Part shown: positions 19,417 to 31,191 of the stretch, piece after piece
Numbering within the stretch: the first letter of the stretch is position 1
How the letters are laid out: the number at the start of each line of letters is the position of its first letter
Assembly (NCBI RefSeq): GCF_001641265.1
Contig: NW_020167520.1
Coordinates: 2,170,001-2,234,000 of the forward strand
Reading direction: 5' to 3'
Source of the DNA: Pseudogymnoascus destructans
Lineage: Eukaryota; Ascomycota; Leotiomycetes; Thelebolales; Thelebolaceae
Length of the DNA stretch: 64,000 nt
Position numbers and translations under genes: made by a program
The notes under the pieces: generated by a model
Seen by the model: the letters and a program-made list of their open reading frames with translations, nothing else
Databases searched by the model: none
What the model was told of the DNA's origin: nothing

Positions 19417-22173
19417 ATGTCGAGCCCAAGCCCATTTACAATGATGAATCAGTCACAATTTGAGCATCCGCTTACCTCTGACACTGAGGATATCAACTCG
19501 CCTTTCGAGCCAGCACTTATCTTCTCCCAAGATGATGTACTGAGTGGAATTGAAGCTCCTCTTGATGAACTTCTTGAAAAACTACCCAAGTCTCCTAATA
19601 ATCGATATGTTATATGGAAGGAGGATACCGCTAACGAATGGCATCAATGGTGGACTGCGAAGATTTCAAACAACATCAATCGAGAGATATTCCGACATAT
19701 GGTTTGGACAAGGTCGAAGAGGTCCTTAATATAGACTCAATTCTACCAAGGAGCTGAGGTCCGAACTGGCAATCCTAAGGTACTATGTCAGTTGTGTTGG
19801 AGGGCTTTTGCACACCCTAAGCTTCGACAAGGTGGGAGTAGCACATCTACTTTAACCCGACACACCAAATCTGGCGCTTGTAGTAGAAAGGATGGATCGC
19901 AAACTCATTTACACTTAGTAAGTTATCTATCCAGTGGTCTAGAGTAATGTTCTAGAGTAACGCTAATGACCTTCTTTAGCTGCCGCGTGCGCATTTGGAA
20001 AGGAATACCATACAGCCTTTCACACATACAGCATGGCGAGAGCAGTTGATTATAGCCATAATTTCATCAAGCCTCCCTTTTCGAATAGTGGAGAACAAGG
20101 AGGTGCGAAAGGTTCTAAACATGTTGAAACCCGACCTGGAAATTCCACACCGGACAGTTATACGCAAAGAATTAACAATGCAATTTAACAACGTCATGGA
20201 GAAGCTACTATTGGATTTACCGCCTATGGCAAAGGTTTCAATTGCCCTTGATGGATGGCAAAGTCCGTTCAAATTAGCGTTCTTAGCAATTACTGTGTAT
20301 TATATCACTGATGATTGGCAATGGAGAGAGGTGAGCAGATTATAACTTATATAATAATATATTAACTTACTAACATACATCTTATAGTGTCTTATTGGTT
20401 TCGAGCCAATGACTGGAGTCCATTCAGGACAAAATATGGCAGCTGTTGTACACAATGTACTGGAACAATTCAATATTACGGGACGACTTTTTTGCGTGAC
20501 AACTGATAATGCATCAAACAATGGAACAATGCGCAAGGAACTTGAGAGCTACATGAGAAGTACTACACAAGAAGTAGAGTGGAGTAGTGATGCAACAAAA
20601 ATACCATGCATGGCGCATGTTATACAGCTAGTTGTAAAAGCTATGCTAAAGGCCTTCAATGTCGACATGGCTGAAGAAGTTATAGATGTTACTGGTGTTT
20701 CAATTACTGATGATACGACAGTCACATCAGCTATTAGAAAGGTTAGTCCATGATAGTAACGCTTGATAGTAACGCTAACTGACGTCAAATACACAGATAC
20801 GCACTCTTAGCAATCTTGTGAGCAGGTCTGCAAAGAAAACTGAATTATTGCTCCAGAAGCAATCTGATATAGAAGCAAAGAGACTACTGCGGCTAAAACG
20901 GGATATTGATATATGCTGGAATTCTACATATGACATGATAGTCCGAGCGATAAGACTACGCATCCCAATTAAAAGTTGGCTTGAGGAACAGATTATTAAG
21001 GAGCCTCATCTTGATCAATTCGCATTATCACCAACCGACTGGAAAAAACTAAAATACTTAGTCGCTCTTCTGCGGCCCTTTGCAGAATTTACTCATCTTA
21101 TTGGAAACACGAAAGACACTACAATCAACCATACATGGAATGTATACAATACATTATTTGACCATCTTGATGATATTAATCAAAAGCTATATAACAAGGA
21201 TACAGCATCTAATCCTTGGGTAGACGAGTTTACTGCTGCTATTACTGCAGGTGTTGCAAAGTTAAGGCACTATTATACTGAAACTGGTGGTCCTGTTGAA
21301 CAGACGTATGCTCTTGCTGCAATTCTTGATCCATCTCAGAAACTGGACATTTTTAACGCTCCTGAATGGGACCGTTCCCACTCAAAGAAGTACCGCCAAA
21401 TATTCTTAGATTACTGGAAGGCTTACTATCAAAAAGATTCGAGGGACCAGCATGAGGCAGTACCGCCTTGCCCCTATACACCAACAAGTCTTAATGCGGT
21501 ATTTCGGATGAACCGGCAGCTACATAAAGGGTGGCAGAGCCCATCAAGTACCAGCTATAATGAAGCTGAGCGTTATTTAAATGCGCCAGTGGTTAGTGCT
21601 GATGCAGATACTCCAGTGCTCCTAGTGTGGAAGACCTTAGAGCTCTCTTACCCTTCAGTTGCGAAGATGGCAAGGGATATCCTTGCAGTACCAGGTAAGC
21701 TCCTACAGTAACGGTTAAGAGTAACGCAAATATCTTACAAATCGCTTTAAACAGCTACTGGTACTGGAGTTGAGCGCATATTTAATATTGCCCGCGATAT
21801 CCATGAATACCACAGGGCACAAATGAGTACGGCTACAGTTCGAGAGTCGATGATTGTTAAACACTATCATAGGTATAAGTGGGAACTTGATAATCATTGG
21901 GATAATATAGACCATGTATTTGGCGCTCCTGACCCAGACTCTATAATTGAGGACTCTGATCGACAAGTTGCTATGACGATGGTAATATCATCTGACGAGG
22001 AGGATGCTGAACAAGACCTACCAGACCCATCAACGCCACATAGAGCTACACAAGGTCGCAATGGAAGATTGGAAACTCAGAGGAAGCGAAATTTTGGGGT
22101 TCTAAATAAGGACCTTCAGAATGATGAAGCCTCCATTGATACTCCTCGACATTCGCAACGACTTAGAAGGTAG
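19417..22173 (+). pseudogene. hAT transposase of the large element, five exons, one in-frame TAG
   Basis: The model is 19417..19917, 19980..20330, 20388..20741, 20797..21694 and 21755..22173, about 840 codons. The donor of each intron is GTAAGT, GTGAGC, GTTAGT or GTAAGC, and frames join. Exon 1 contains a BED-type zinc finger (CQLCWRAFAHP ... TRHTKSGAC). Exon 2 has IALDGWQSP, exon 3 has VTTDNASNN and the C-H-x-I/L block (MAHVIQLVV), and exon 4 has CWNSTYDMI and AAILDPSQKL. Exons 4-5 hold the C-terminal dimerisation region (YPSVAKMARDILAVP, ATGTGVERIFNIARD). The only defect I see is TAG at 19732-19734, in the expected Gln position, before the zinc finger. Either the copy is inactive or translation reads through or starts downstream. 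Confidence 0.85.
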
Positions 22174-22925
22174 AGGAGGGTACTATTCAGATGTGGGTTA
22201 GAGTAACGGCTCACAGTAACGGAATATATCACTAATTAGCCTTATATAGCATTTGGAACCAGCTTGAACAATATATTATGTTAACTACTGCGATAGATAC
22301 CAACCTTTGCGCTAGGTGGTAGGAAGGCTGGCCTCCCAAAGTCGACACAAACCTGTGTGCGATGGCGGTGGTGGTGATGGTAGGGAAGCCACTGTAAGCT
22401 GATGCATTCTGAGACATACGGCACTTATAACTCTAATGTAATTACCATAATTTATTATCTATATGATAAATTTATCCTAATTTCTATCAATATACCGTTA
22501 CTATATACCGTTACTCTTGGTCACAGGACTAACATCGTGATCTACAAGCTAAATATACTAAACTTCAGTTCGGGCTTTTTAAAAAAAAGCTCGGATGGTA
22601 AAAAAGCCTAGACCGAACCACGGTCTGGTCTTAACCCTAGAGACTGGACCGAAGTTCAGTCCGGGCTTTGAAAAAAAGGAGGACCGAACCACGGTCCGGT
22701 CTTAACCCTAGAGACTGGACCGAAGTTCAGTCTGGGCTTTGAAAAAAAGGAGGACCGAACCACAGTCCGGTCTTAACCCTAGAGACTAGACTGAAATTCA
22801 GTCCGGGCTTTTTAAAAAAAGGAGGACCGAACCACGGTCCGGTCTTAAATTTAAGGACTGGAACACTCATATAAGCGGTCCGGTCCAGTCCAGTCCGGTC
22901 TTTACGGTCCGGGCCGGCCAGTCTA
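22174..22925. repeat. Right end of the large hAT element with subterminal repeats
   Basis: After heptamer pairs at 22202/22215 and 22496/22509, four ~75-bp units with GACCGAACCACGGTCCGGTC and AGTTCAGTCCGGGC run from about 22560 to 22850, then GGTCCAGTCC words and the terminal GGCCAGTCTA. Confidence 0.8.
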
Positions 22926-22933
22926 ATCTAGTA

Positions 22934-24643
22934 CTCTTCTCAGCGATTGCTGTCTTCTGCCTTTGACCTACATGAGGAGGCATCTTCTTTTGAGCTTTTA
23001 ATACTGATGCCACAATGAGGGCGGAAGCTGGTGAGTCAGCAGAGTATCCTGGTTTAGAAAAGGGGTGTTAGTTGTTAGTTGTTTGTTGTTGCCAAAAGTG
23101 ATAATTTTAGCTAGAATACACCGAAATCCAGCCAAAATCCATCTATACAATAGTCGAATCACCAAATCACCAGTTCTAGGCTTCAAATTGTACAGTAAGA
23201 ATCAATTTTTATATTACTATATTTAGTTAGATTGAACTACGTTATACAGGGGTCCCTTGCTGCTACAAAACGGAGCAAAGCAGCTTCTAAATTGGCCTAT
23301 TCGCAAGGCATTATCTGCAAGTTAGATTCAGGTTTCCGTTTGAAAACATTGATGATTCGTGTGTCGGATGCAGGGTACAGGTAGTTAGGCTCTGTGACGA
23401 GGTTGGGGCCCGAGCTCAAACTGGGGCTGGCATCCTTGTAATTGAGGCCAATGAACAGCCCAATTCAAGTGGGACAGAAAAGGCCAGGCGATAGTATTTG
23501 AGAGTCTGGCATAAGGAGTAAAGGCACTGAAACAAAATAACATCTTCTTGGCCTAACCTGCTCAATTCCTCTCTTCAAGCACTCTATTAAGGCATGGACA
23601 GTAACGCGCGCGACCCCGCATGTGAAGCTTCCCTCGCAGAATTTCGGGATGTGATGAGTTCAAATAAACCACTTGAAGACGAATCCTACTTCAAGGACAA
23701 GCCACGGGCGGCTATATGACTGATATCGGTAAGGTATGTTGTTCGGCTACAAAGCGATCACCAGTATTCACTGTGCCAGCCTGTTTATGGGAGGAGCTAC
23801 TACTGTGCTGCGAGACACTGTTGTTATGCTCCGTCCGCGAGGCGATGTGATGGAAGGTCCCCCACGCCCATGCCGAAATCTCGAAATGTCTCACACGTCA
23901 AGGCTCGGAAGGAGACAAAGCGTCCTAACTAATAGCACAAGTCGAGGGTCTTGGGTTCGCCGATCTACGAGGTTGAAACTCAGCTTCCTGTTTCTATGAT
24001 ATCATGTGTTAATATGGCAATAAAGCCCGAGACATGGAGGACAAGGAGCCGATGATGAGCACTAGAGCGAGACTCACTGTCACAGAATGTAATGACCATC
24101 ACGTGGCACGTAATCTGACCTCCTCCACTTCCCGCCTCCGGCTGTCATTCCTGCGCGCCCCGGGCGGTTCTTTGTGCTGAAACCGCCCTTGGGCTCTCCC
24201 TCTCATCACCCGGCGCCAACGCAGGTACCGCACAAGGGCGACGATCACTTCGGCTCGTGCCCTCGCTCCGGCCACCATCCCGCCGCACGTCCCTCACGCT
24301 ACCTGCTCTGTGCGTACGACTTCTGCATACCTGCATGGTTACGGGCCAATCGGGACCTACGCCTTCTCATGCCCGGAGAACACGCCACAAGGACCGTAAT
24401 TGCGATGTTGGAAATGGTGCACAAGTTCGTTGTTTGAGTGCAACACGTCCCACCGCGCTGCTCCGTTTACGGCCAGGGGTGTGCGTGGTGTCTGGGGTTC
24501 TGATCTGGGGCCTGGGGGTCTATCCTGGAATCGCGGCTGCTGGGGTTCTTTCGAATCCGCATTCCACGCTTTGGGCAGACCTACATGCATATAACGGCTC
24601 ATTCAGCAACGGCTATCTATAACTGCCCCAAGGCCGCGCCAGT
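22934..24643. other. Host-like DNA without a firm gene
   Basis: No complete gene found. A short frame starting ATG at 23594 (MDSNARDPACEASLAEFRD) is open for about 40 codons and looks like a gene fragment, stopping at 23720. The region becomes GC-rich from about 24120, probably the promoter side of the acetyltransferase gene. Confidence 0.35.
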
Positions 24644-25506
24644 ATGGCTCCCTCAAATTCAAAGATCGCTGCTGCTCGACTACAGCAGCTTCAGCGCGTC
24701 ATGGAGGAGAGCTCACGAAGACCATTTATTCGGGCCTATGGCCCAGCAGATCTCGAAGCTATCATGCACATTGTGAGTTTTTGGCCCCGTTTGCTCCCTC
24801 CCAGAGCTCAAATCCCATGCCACCTTCAACCTATATGAAACGAGCACAGAAAGCTAACCCGCTCCAGTGCCGTGTTACTGCCCACTCAGCCGCAGCCCAG
24901 GAACCAGCCAACACCATCGTTCCTCTCATATTTGTCCTTCCATATGTCATCCTTCATCCTGAATACACCTTCGTCCTCGACAACGGGCATGGCGACTGCG
25001 TAGGCTACTGCGTCGCCGCACCATGTTCAGCAACCTACCTGGAACGCTACAAATCCGAGTACCTCCCCACCATCGACCGCTCACTCTACCCACCTCCACC
25101 ACACTGCCCCAGGGCCGTAGCCGGCAACGAGATCGAGCGTACAGGCAAAAACGGAGATGTGGCCGCCGCCCTCATGCAGCGCCTATACTACCCCGACGAA
25201 TCGGTGCTACATAGCAAGTGGCCCGGTCTACTTGAGGACTATCCAGCTCACCTCCATATCGATATCCTACCCGAGTACCAGGGTCACGGTGGAGGTAAGA
25301 ATCTCATAGCAGCACTCTTGGCTAAACTTCAGGGAGACAGGGTGCGAGGCATCCATCTCATGAAGTCCAGCGAGAACAAGGGCGCTGAAGTATTCTACTG
25401 TCGAATGGGATTCGAGCGATACCCTGTTATCATGGATGGTGGTGAGAGCGGGGAGGTCGGGCATAAAACCGGGGGAGGAGTTTGCATGGTTCAGAAATCG
25501 AGCTAA
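24644..25506 (+). CDS. GNAT-family N-acetyltransferase, two exons
   Basis: Exons 24644..24772 and 24868..25506 (intron 24773-24867, GTGAGT...CTCCAG, 95 bp) give 255 aa. GNAT enzymes move the acetyl group of acetyl-CoA to an amine; the substrate cannot be told here. Near residue 175 lies LHIDILPEYQGHGGGKNLIA, the motif A region with the Q-x-x-G-x-G pyrophosphate-binding loop. Motif B follows as VFYCRMGFERYPV. The N-terminal part RPFIRAYGPADLEAIMHI is the usual first strand and helix. No signal peptide or membrane segment, so probably cytosolic or nuclear. GC content and codon use are higher than in the elements around it, as for a host gene. It appears intact. Confidence 0.82.
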
Positions 25507-26991
25507 GGGTTTACTTGCACGGCTTCAGCTTGATTGGGAATGGAGCTAAAGAAGGGGCGTCGGGGAGTGCCGGAGCACACAGGAAGCGGAGTTCTGGCTT
25601 ACTTTTTCTTATCCACATGAGATGATGGCGCAAGCCGCGGGTTCCGACGGCGTGGTAAGGAGTTTGGCTGCTTTTAGTGGAAGATTTTTGATTGGCCTAA
25701 TGCACTCTTCGCCGTGTCCATGCGTACAACATGCGTGCAATCATTTCACTGATAACGAATCGGAGGGCGGCGCAGGACGCTTGCGCATGCGCAAGGCTTT
25801 CAGAAGGGAGAAGTTGTACCGCCAGTGGGCTGTGGTGTGGGATGATGGGTGTGGTGGGGGCTTCAGAGGCGCATGCGGGCGCGGGGATGTTGCAGCGGCC
25901 TAGGACGATCACCCATTTAGCCGACCACGATTGCTGGACGAACATGCGAGCATAAGTTCGCTGTATGGATTCGGCTGTAGGGACTCAGCCGTAAGGGTTC
26001 AGCTATAGGTTTAGCTGGTGGGATTCTGTAGAGTAGGTTACTTCCAATTTCAAAATCCACCAGGAGTTATGGGTTGCGTTGGGTGGGTTAGAGCGTGTTC
26101 TGGATTCTCTTGCGTGGATCTCGTGCGAGGATCGCATGCATGAGGGAAATGGCTTGTGCGCGAGATTGGCTAGCTAGCAAACCATGAGGATATCGGACCC
26201 GTAGCACCCGTATTTGCTCTGGTGGGAAATGTTACTTCGGTCTAGTTTGCCTATCGAGGGAAGCCTTCCGCCGACCCTTTTTGTCGGATCCCTTCCGCAT
26301 CTCTAGTATCACGAACGCCAAGTCGATCGTTATTTGGTCCCAAGATTTACGTCGCGGGGCTAGCGGACTGATATTCGAGGGAGCACCACGAAATGGCAAA
26401 CACAACACATAACCTAGACAACCCTGTTTTTGTTGAGCGAGTACAGTAGAGTACCTTAGCTTAGCGTATTGATTTGGGACGTAAGGGTGGGAGCTGAAAA
26501 CCATATGGGGTTGCGAACCTCCTCGGAGATGAGGGGTGTAGGGATATCGTGGGATCTACCTGGGGTCAGGGACTGGGGTCGAGAATGAAATTTTGGGGTC
26601 AACTGGGGTTTTATGGAGTATGATTGAGCCCAAGGATCTAGTTATGAAGAAGAAAGAACCCGATTTTAGGGGTATTAATTAACACAATATACGAGTTGCC
26701 CAGACAGGAAAGATGCAGTATGTACAGTGAGCCTTGCAATACCTATAATAGGTCATTTGGGCAGTCACTATGGGGCGGGTTAAGTAAATTTCCGACCACC
26801 ATTGACACATAATCTTACCTTGTTAGCATCGTTTGTACGCACTGTAACGTGAGTCGTGGCGTAATGAACATACAGTCATAATCTGTTAAGTCGATAGCTC
26901 GGCTCCCGTAAATAATATTAAGATAGCGTAAATATTGAGATATTGAATTTCATGTGACATTTATATAAAATGAGGCTATTTACATAAACCA
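25507..26991. other. No gene recognised
   Basis: Mixed GC-rich then AT-rich DNA with only short frames. At about 26848 a single word GTGAGTCGTGGCGTAATG resembles the end of the outer pogo element at 4248, possibly a relic. Confidence 0.35.
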
Positions 26992-27300
26992 GCTATCCAA
27001 AGTTCCCTATGCCTTAGAATTGGCAACTATAAGCCCTAACCCTCACTCAAACTTCTTAAGGGACCATAAATACACTGCTGCATCCTTCGTGCCACTATTC
27101 CTTATGAACTCAATCAGACATAGAGATTTCTTGTGTAAGGTTGACTTAACAGAGGAGGCAGGGGATTAAACACAAAGGCTTTCCTAGTAGCAGATTATAG
27201 TATTGTAAGGAATACTATATTAAGTTGAGCACGAAGCTCCTATCTAAGGGAATACTATCTACTTATATAGTAGCATCGTGCCTTATAGATAGTCTAGATA
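26992..27300 (-). mobile_element. Reversed gypsy LTR fragment
   Basis: Reverse complement of the gypsy leader: CTTACACAAGAAA, GCAGGGGATTAAACACAAAG and ACTATATAAGTAG-type sequence can be read on the minus strand between about 27130 and 27292. It faces the forward LTR at 27313, making a large inverted repeat. Confidence 0.65.
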
Positions 27301-27312
27301 GTTGATGGATAG

Positions 27313-27755
27313 TGTTACGGCTACGGTAATGTGACATCATGGTTACAGGACCAGGGCCTAGTAACGTGATGTGTGAGTCACAGGGGGCAAGCGGGGTAGG
27401 CTGCCATGTGACGGGGCTAATGGATAGTTGCAGAAACTAGTGGATATTGGATAGTTGAGCTATCCACGAACTATCCTGAATATCTAGCTATCTGCCAACT
27501 ATCCAGATTACCCATGAGGCATGACGCCACTATATAAGTAGATAGTATTTCCTTAGATAGGAGCTTCATGCTCAACTCAATATAGTATTCTTTACAATAC
27601 TGTAACGTGTTACTTGAAAAGCCTTTGTGTCTAATACCTGCCTCCTCTGTCAAGTCAACCTTACACAAGAAACCTCTGTGTCTTCTATTGTTTAGAAGTC
27701 AGCGTTACACTTTGAGCACCACTTCCACGAGGTACTGGCTTACACACAAAGCAAC
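27313..27755 (+). mobile_element. 5-prime LTR/leader of gypsy copy 2
   Basis: Begins TGTTACGGCTACGG, with a TATA box CACTATATAAGTAG at about 27530, then the leader shared with copies 1 and 3 up to the gag ATG at 27756. The U3 before the TATA box is unlike that of copy 1. Confidence 0.7.
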
Positions 27756-28715
27756 ATGGCAGACGATACTGGATCAAATGTCAGATCAAAGGGGAAGGTT
27801 GCTACTGAACCTACCATCGAAGCGACGACGGCTCACCACTCAGACAAACTCAAGATTGCATTCCCAGACACCTTTCACGGGGATCGCAAGAAGCTTAAGA
27901 GCTTCATCATCCAGACGGAGCTATGGATGGCGTTTAATGCCAAACACTTCAACAAAGAAGTTGTTACGATATCAAGTGCGCCTTGCAGCTCGAGTGGGGG
28001 TTCAGGGGTGTGGGGAGCTTTCCGGGGTTGGAGCGAAGTTTTCAGTTGTGGAGTGAATTCTCAGAACTGGTCTCGCTAAAGAGAATTCACTCCACAATAG
28101 CTGTATATAGATCGAGCCACTGCTCGAGTGCTCCTCTTCTCTTTCCTTTCTTCTCTAGATTGAGTTTAATTCATAATACCCAACTGGCGCCCTATGCCTT
28201 GGTGAACCGTGACAGAAGTGGAACAGGTCCTATGGGCTGTGGCACTCTTTCGAGGACCAGCCTCAGAATGGATCTCCAACTACCTCGCCGACTACATGAA
28301 CCATCGAACAGTTGAAGGAAAATGCAGCACCTTAGCTACCCAAGGAACGAAGGAAATTTTTGTATCCTGGGGTGGATTCCTTAAAAGGCTTAAGAAAAAC
28401 TTCAGAGACATCGATGAACCATGGAATGCAGTCAGGGCACTCCAGGCTCTCAAGCAGAGAGGGTCAGCAGTTGCATACACCGCTGAGTTTCAACAGCATG
28501 CAACACTCACCAACTGGGCAGAAGAGGCTATCTGTGACCAATTCTACGCAGGTCTGAAAGACCATGTGAAGGATGAAATCTCAAGGTCTGACAAACCAGA
28601 TGACCTTAGAGAGATGATTGAATTGGCTCAGAAGATTGACAATCGTCACTATGAACGGCAACTCGAGAAGAAAGGGGGACCACCTAGTCAACACTGGACT
28701 CAGAGAAGAAAATAA
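27756..28715 (+). pseudogene. Ty3/gypsy gag (copy 2), interrupted by a 253-bp solo LTR
   Basis: The ATG at 27756 starts MADDTGSN, and the frame is readable to [10 protein letters not shown] at 27960. A solo LTR (27962-28214) with duplication GAAGT follows, after which gag continues in frame with [16 protein letters not shown] to HWTQRRK and a stop at 28713-28715. Copy 1 reads through at this place, so a single frameshift ended this copy. Gag would form the virus-like particle of the retrotransposon in the cytoplasm. Confidence 0.85.
27962..28214 (+). mobile_element. Short solo LTR (253 bp) inside gag
   Basis: Starts TGTTACGATATC and ends GAACCGTGACA, flanked by GAAGT at 27957-27961 and 28215-28219. 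It has a TATA box (GTATATAGATC) and a perfect 17-bp inverted repeat, TTGTGGAGTGAATTCTC with its complement about 20 bp later. The LTR family differs from the 0.94-kb one. Removing it and one GAAGT restores gag. Confidence 0.9.
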
Positions 28716-29081
28716 ACAAAGAGTCATTGGCCTCAACCTATGGAAGTCCACACTACTTTCAAGCCTAATGGCAAACCCCACAATCCCAACAAGGAGCAAC
28801 AGTTCCAAGAACGGCTCTGTTTCAACTGCAATAAGCCTGGACACACAGCGCGAAACTGCAGACAGTCAAAGAAAGGGAATGGAGGACGAAAGTATGGCAA
28901 ACAGCTTAACACTACTTGGCAAGGTCAAGGCGGGTGCAAGGCCCCGCGAGGACAGCTATGTGCCATGTTGAAGGAAAAAGAGAACTGGAGTATTACTACT
29001 CAGGATCTCGAGGAATTCCACTTGTCAAACAGAGAAGACAAGAACAACGACAAGGAGCTCACTAGTTCTCAAAAGCACCGG
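28716..29081 (+). pseudogene. Gag nucleocapsid part with CCHC zinc knuckle (gypsy copy 2)
   Basis: After the frameshift the gag frame continues [16 protein letters not shown] and contains CFNCNKPGHTARNC, the retroviral-type CCHC knuckle that binds RNA. It ends where solo LTR copy F begins (29082). Confidence 0.82.
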
Positions 29082-29917
29082 TGTCATACTGACATTCGTT
29101 GCACTCAGTTTGCTATCAAACTCAAGAGCAAACTCAGAAATCTCCTCCTCAAACCTACAAGTCACTATACATATTTTGGCTTGTCACACCAACAACAAGA
29201 GCAATACTACTCAACGATTGCTACAACCCTCTATGATTCATTACATGACATCACTCCTTAGTTACTGGGCTAATACTACACATGACATATCTCTATCAAC
29301 TAGAGGCCTAGGAACATGAACGATAGCTCCCAAAGCTTCTACAACCCTCTATGATTCATTACACGTCATCGCTCCTTAGTTACCCACAAAATTGGTAAAG
29401 TTATGACATAATTTGTCTATAGGGGTACTCTGACCTTGGACCTCCTTTCACTTCCTATAGGCTAGGAACCTAGGAGATGGTTCTATGGGATTCTCTTACG
29501 TTGACTACAGTTACCAAGCCTGGTTAGTCATGGAAAGTCTTGGAAAATGAGAGAACTACTCTCCTTTAGCATAAATAGGATTGCCCTTTCCTTAAGAAAG
29601 GGCAAGCAGACAATACAGTAAATCGACTATCACATACTTCCACATCTTTTTCAAGCTTCCAAGCATTGATCTTGTTACTCCTTGTTTCTGAAAAGTCAGT
29701 GAGGTGCTAACCTCTGACTTATCCCTGAGTTCTCAGACTCAACATTTGTTACAACTTGTCTAAACCACTCCACTACATCATACACCTGATTGATGCGTTG
29801 TGGCATAGTCTAAGCTACGACCCTTTGGCTCTGTTTCCTAAGACAGTGTGTTGTCTTAGTAAAATCATCCCTTCCTTGGGTGGCTAGATTCTCACATCTG
29901 GTGCACCCACCATTACA
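29082..29917 (-). mobile_element. Solo LTR, copy F, inside gypsy copy 2
   Basis: 836-bp reversed member of the 0.94-kb LTR family with target duplication ACCGG at 29077-29081 and 29918-29922. It is about 100 bp shorter than the others because of internal deletion. It is younger than the gypsy copy it splits. Confidence 0.92.
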
Positions 29918-29922
29918 ACCGG

Positions 29923-30611
29923 TTACAAGCATTTGAGAAGACAGCAAGTAAGACTCTCTTTAAGGAACAACTGCCAGGAGCAGTAAGAACCTTCAAGGAA
30001 GCCATGCTTCAGGAGACGGTCGATCAAGAAATTCCTGTGCCCAAGCCACCAATGAGCTGGCAGGACACTACACAAGACTGGGAGGTTGCAGTTCGCACAA
30101 TCATGTGCCGACCAGAATACCCTCACCAGCAGGAACCCCGTGGGGCGAAATACACGGAGAAGGAAGCCACAGGATGGCAGTACAAGCTCTGCGAATATAA
30201 CGTCCGGGATGCTATCGCAGATTGGAGAATCGATGACATACACCATCCTAAGAATGAGGTATATGAGGCTCGACAAAACAACCTGTTAAGAGTATTACAA
30301 CAACTAGAAGAGGAGGGAGAGTATGAAGCATCACAGCTTGCAGAAATCTGGGATGCAAATAAGTATCCTTCCCAGGAAAGCATCCCAAGAGAAGAAAGGG
30401 TAACACGAGTGTTAGAAGCACACGAACACCTATGCCGTGAAGCAGAACAAAGAAGAGAAAGGGTACCAGTTCTACGACCATTATAATATGGTGAACATGA
30501 TGGATTTTCATCAGACGGTTATTCCTCAGACGATTCAAAAAACTAGGAGTCCTCAGCAGTAGGCCACTGGCGAGCGACACAAAGAGGCCTAGTACAAACC
30601 AGCTATGCGCC
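29923..30611 (+). pseudogene. Gypsy copy 2 linker between gag and protease
   Basis: A frame with PVPKPPMSWQDTTQDW, RPEYPHQQEPRGAKYTEKEA and a helical, Glu-rich part runs to a stop at 30486; the frame continues after it with SDGYSSDD and a second stop. No known domain. Related but decayed DNA occurs at 46500-46885 and in reverse at 57290-57570. Confidence 0.65.
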
Positions 30612-30614
30612 ACA

Positions 30615-30998
30615 ATGGGCGGCATGCAGCTATATGTGGTTGCTAAGATACAACAGCAACACCTCCGAGCTATGATAGACTCAGGAGCAACGGGCAACTT
30701 TATGACAAAGAAAGTAGCAGACACACACGGGTTCAGGACGCAACTGAAGACCGATCCATACCCATTAATGGTTGTAGATAGAGAGCCCATCTCAACTAAC
30801 AGCAGAATGGTGACCCACGAGACAGTCCCATTAGAAATGGTCATGCTATGCGGACACAAGGAAACGATACAGTTTGATATCGTGCACATGGACAATCATG
30901 CATGCATACTTGGTGTACCGTGGCTCAAGAAATACAACCCCCAGATCGACTGGCGGAATGAGAAAGTTGTGATGAGCCAATGCGCATGTGAACAATGA
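30615..30998 (+). pseudogene. Retropepsin-type protease of gypsy copy 2
   Basis: The active-site motif AMIDSGATGNFM (D-S-G-A) is present near residue 19, and ILGVPWLKKYNPQIDW is the conserved C-terminal block of gypsy proteases. A stop at 30996-30998 separates it from reverse transcriptase. In the living element the protease would cut the Gag-Pol polyprotein. Confidence 0.82.
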
Positions 30999-31191
30999 AC
31001 GGACATGCCGCAGAAGGAGAAAACCTCCAAAGACCGGAAGGAGTTATGTGCGACCACCGAGTCTGATGACCTAGCCCAGGCATCCTCACTGAAGCAAATA
31101 CCAGTATAAGGAATACGAGCAGTTATTCCGGGAAGGCCCTAACGAAGAGGCGCTTCCTAAGCACCAACCATGGGATCATGAGATACCTATC

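Larger units (their letters stand above)
15773..22925 (+). mobile_element. Complete 7.15-kb hAT transposon carrying cargo genes
   Basis: The ends are TAGACTGGCC (15773-15782) and its exact reverse complement GGCCAGTCTA (22916-22925), flanked by the 8-bp direct repeat ATCTAGTA at 15765-15772 and 22926-22933. An 8-bp duplication is diagnostic of hAT elements. Inside are, from left, subterminal GGTCC/GACTGG repeats, a histone H3-like gene on the minus strand, a gene for an acidic-tailed protein on the plus strand, an array and pairs of AGTAACG heptamers, and a five-exon hAT transposase gene on the plus strand. hAT elements with only a transposase are usually 2.5-4 kb, so about half of this one is cargo. 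It is inserted in LTR-like DNA. Confidence 0.93.
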
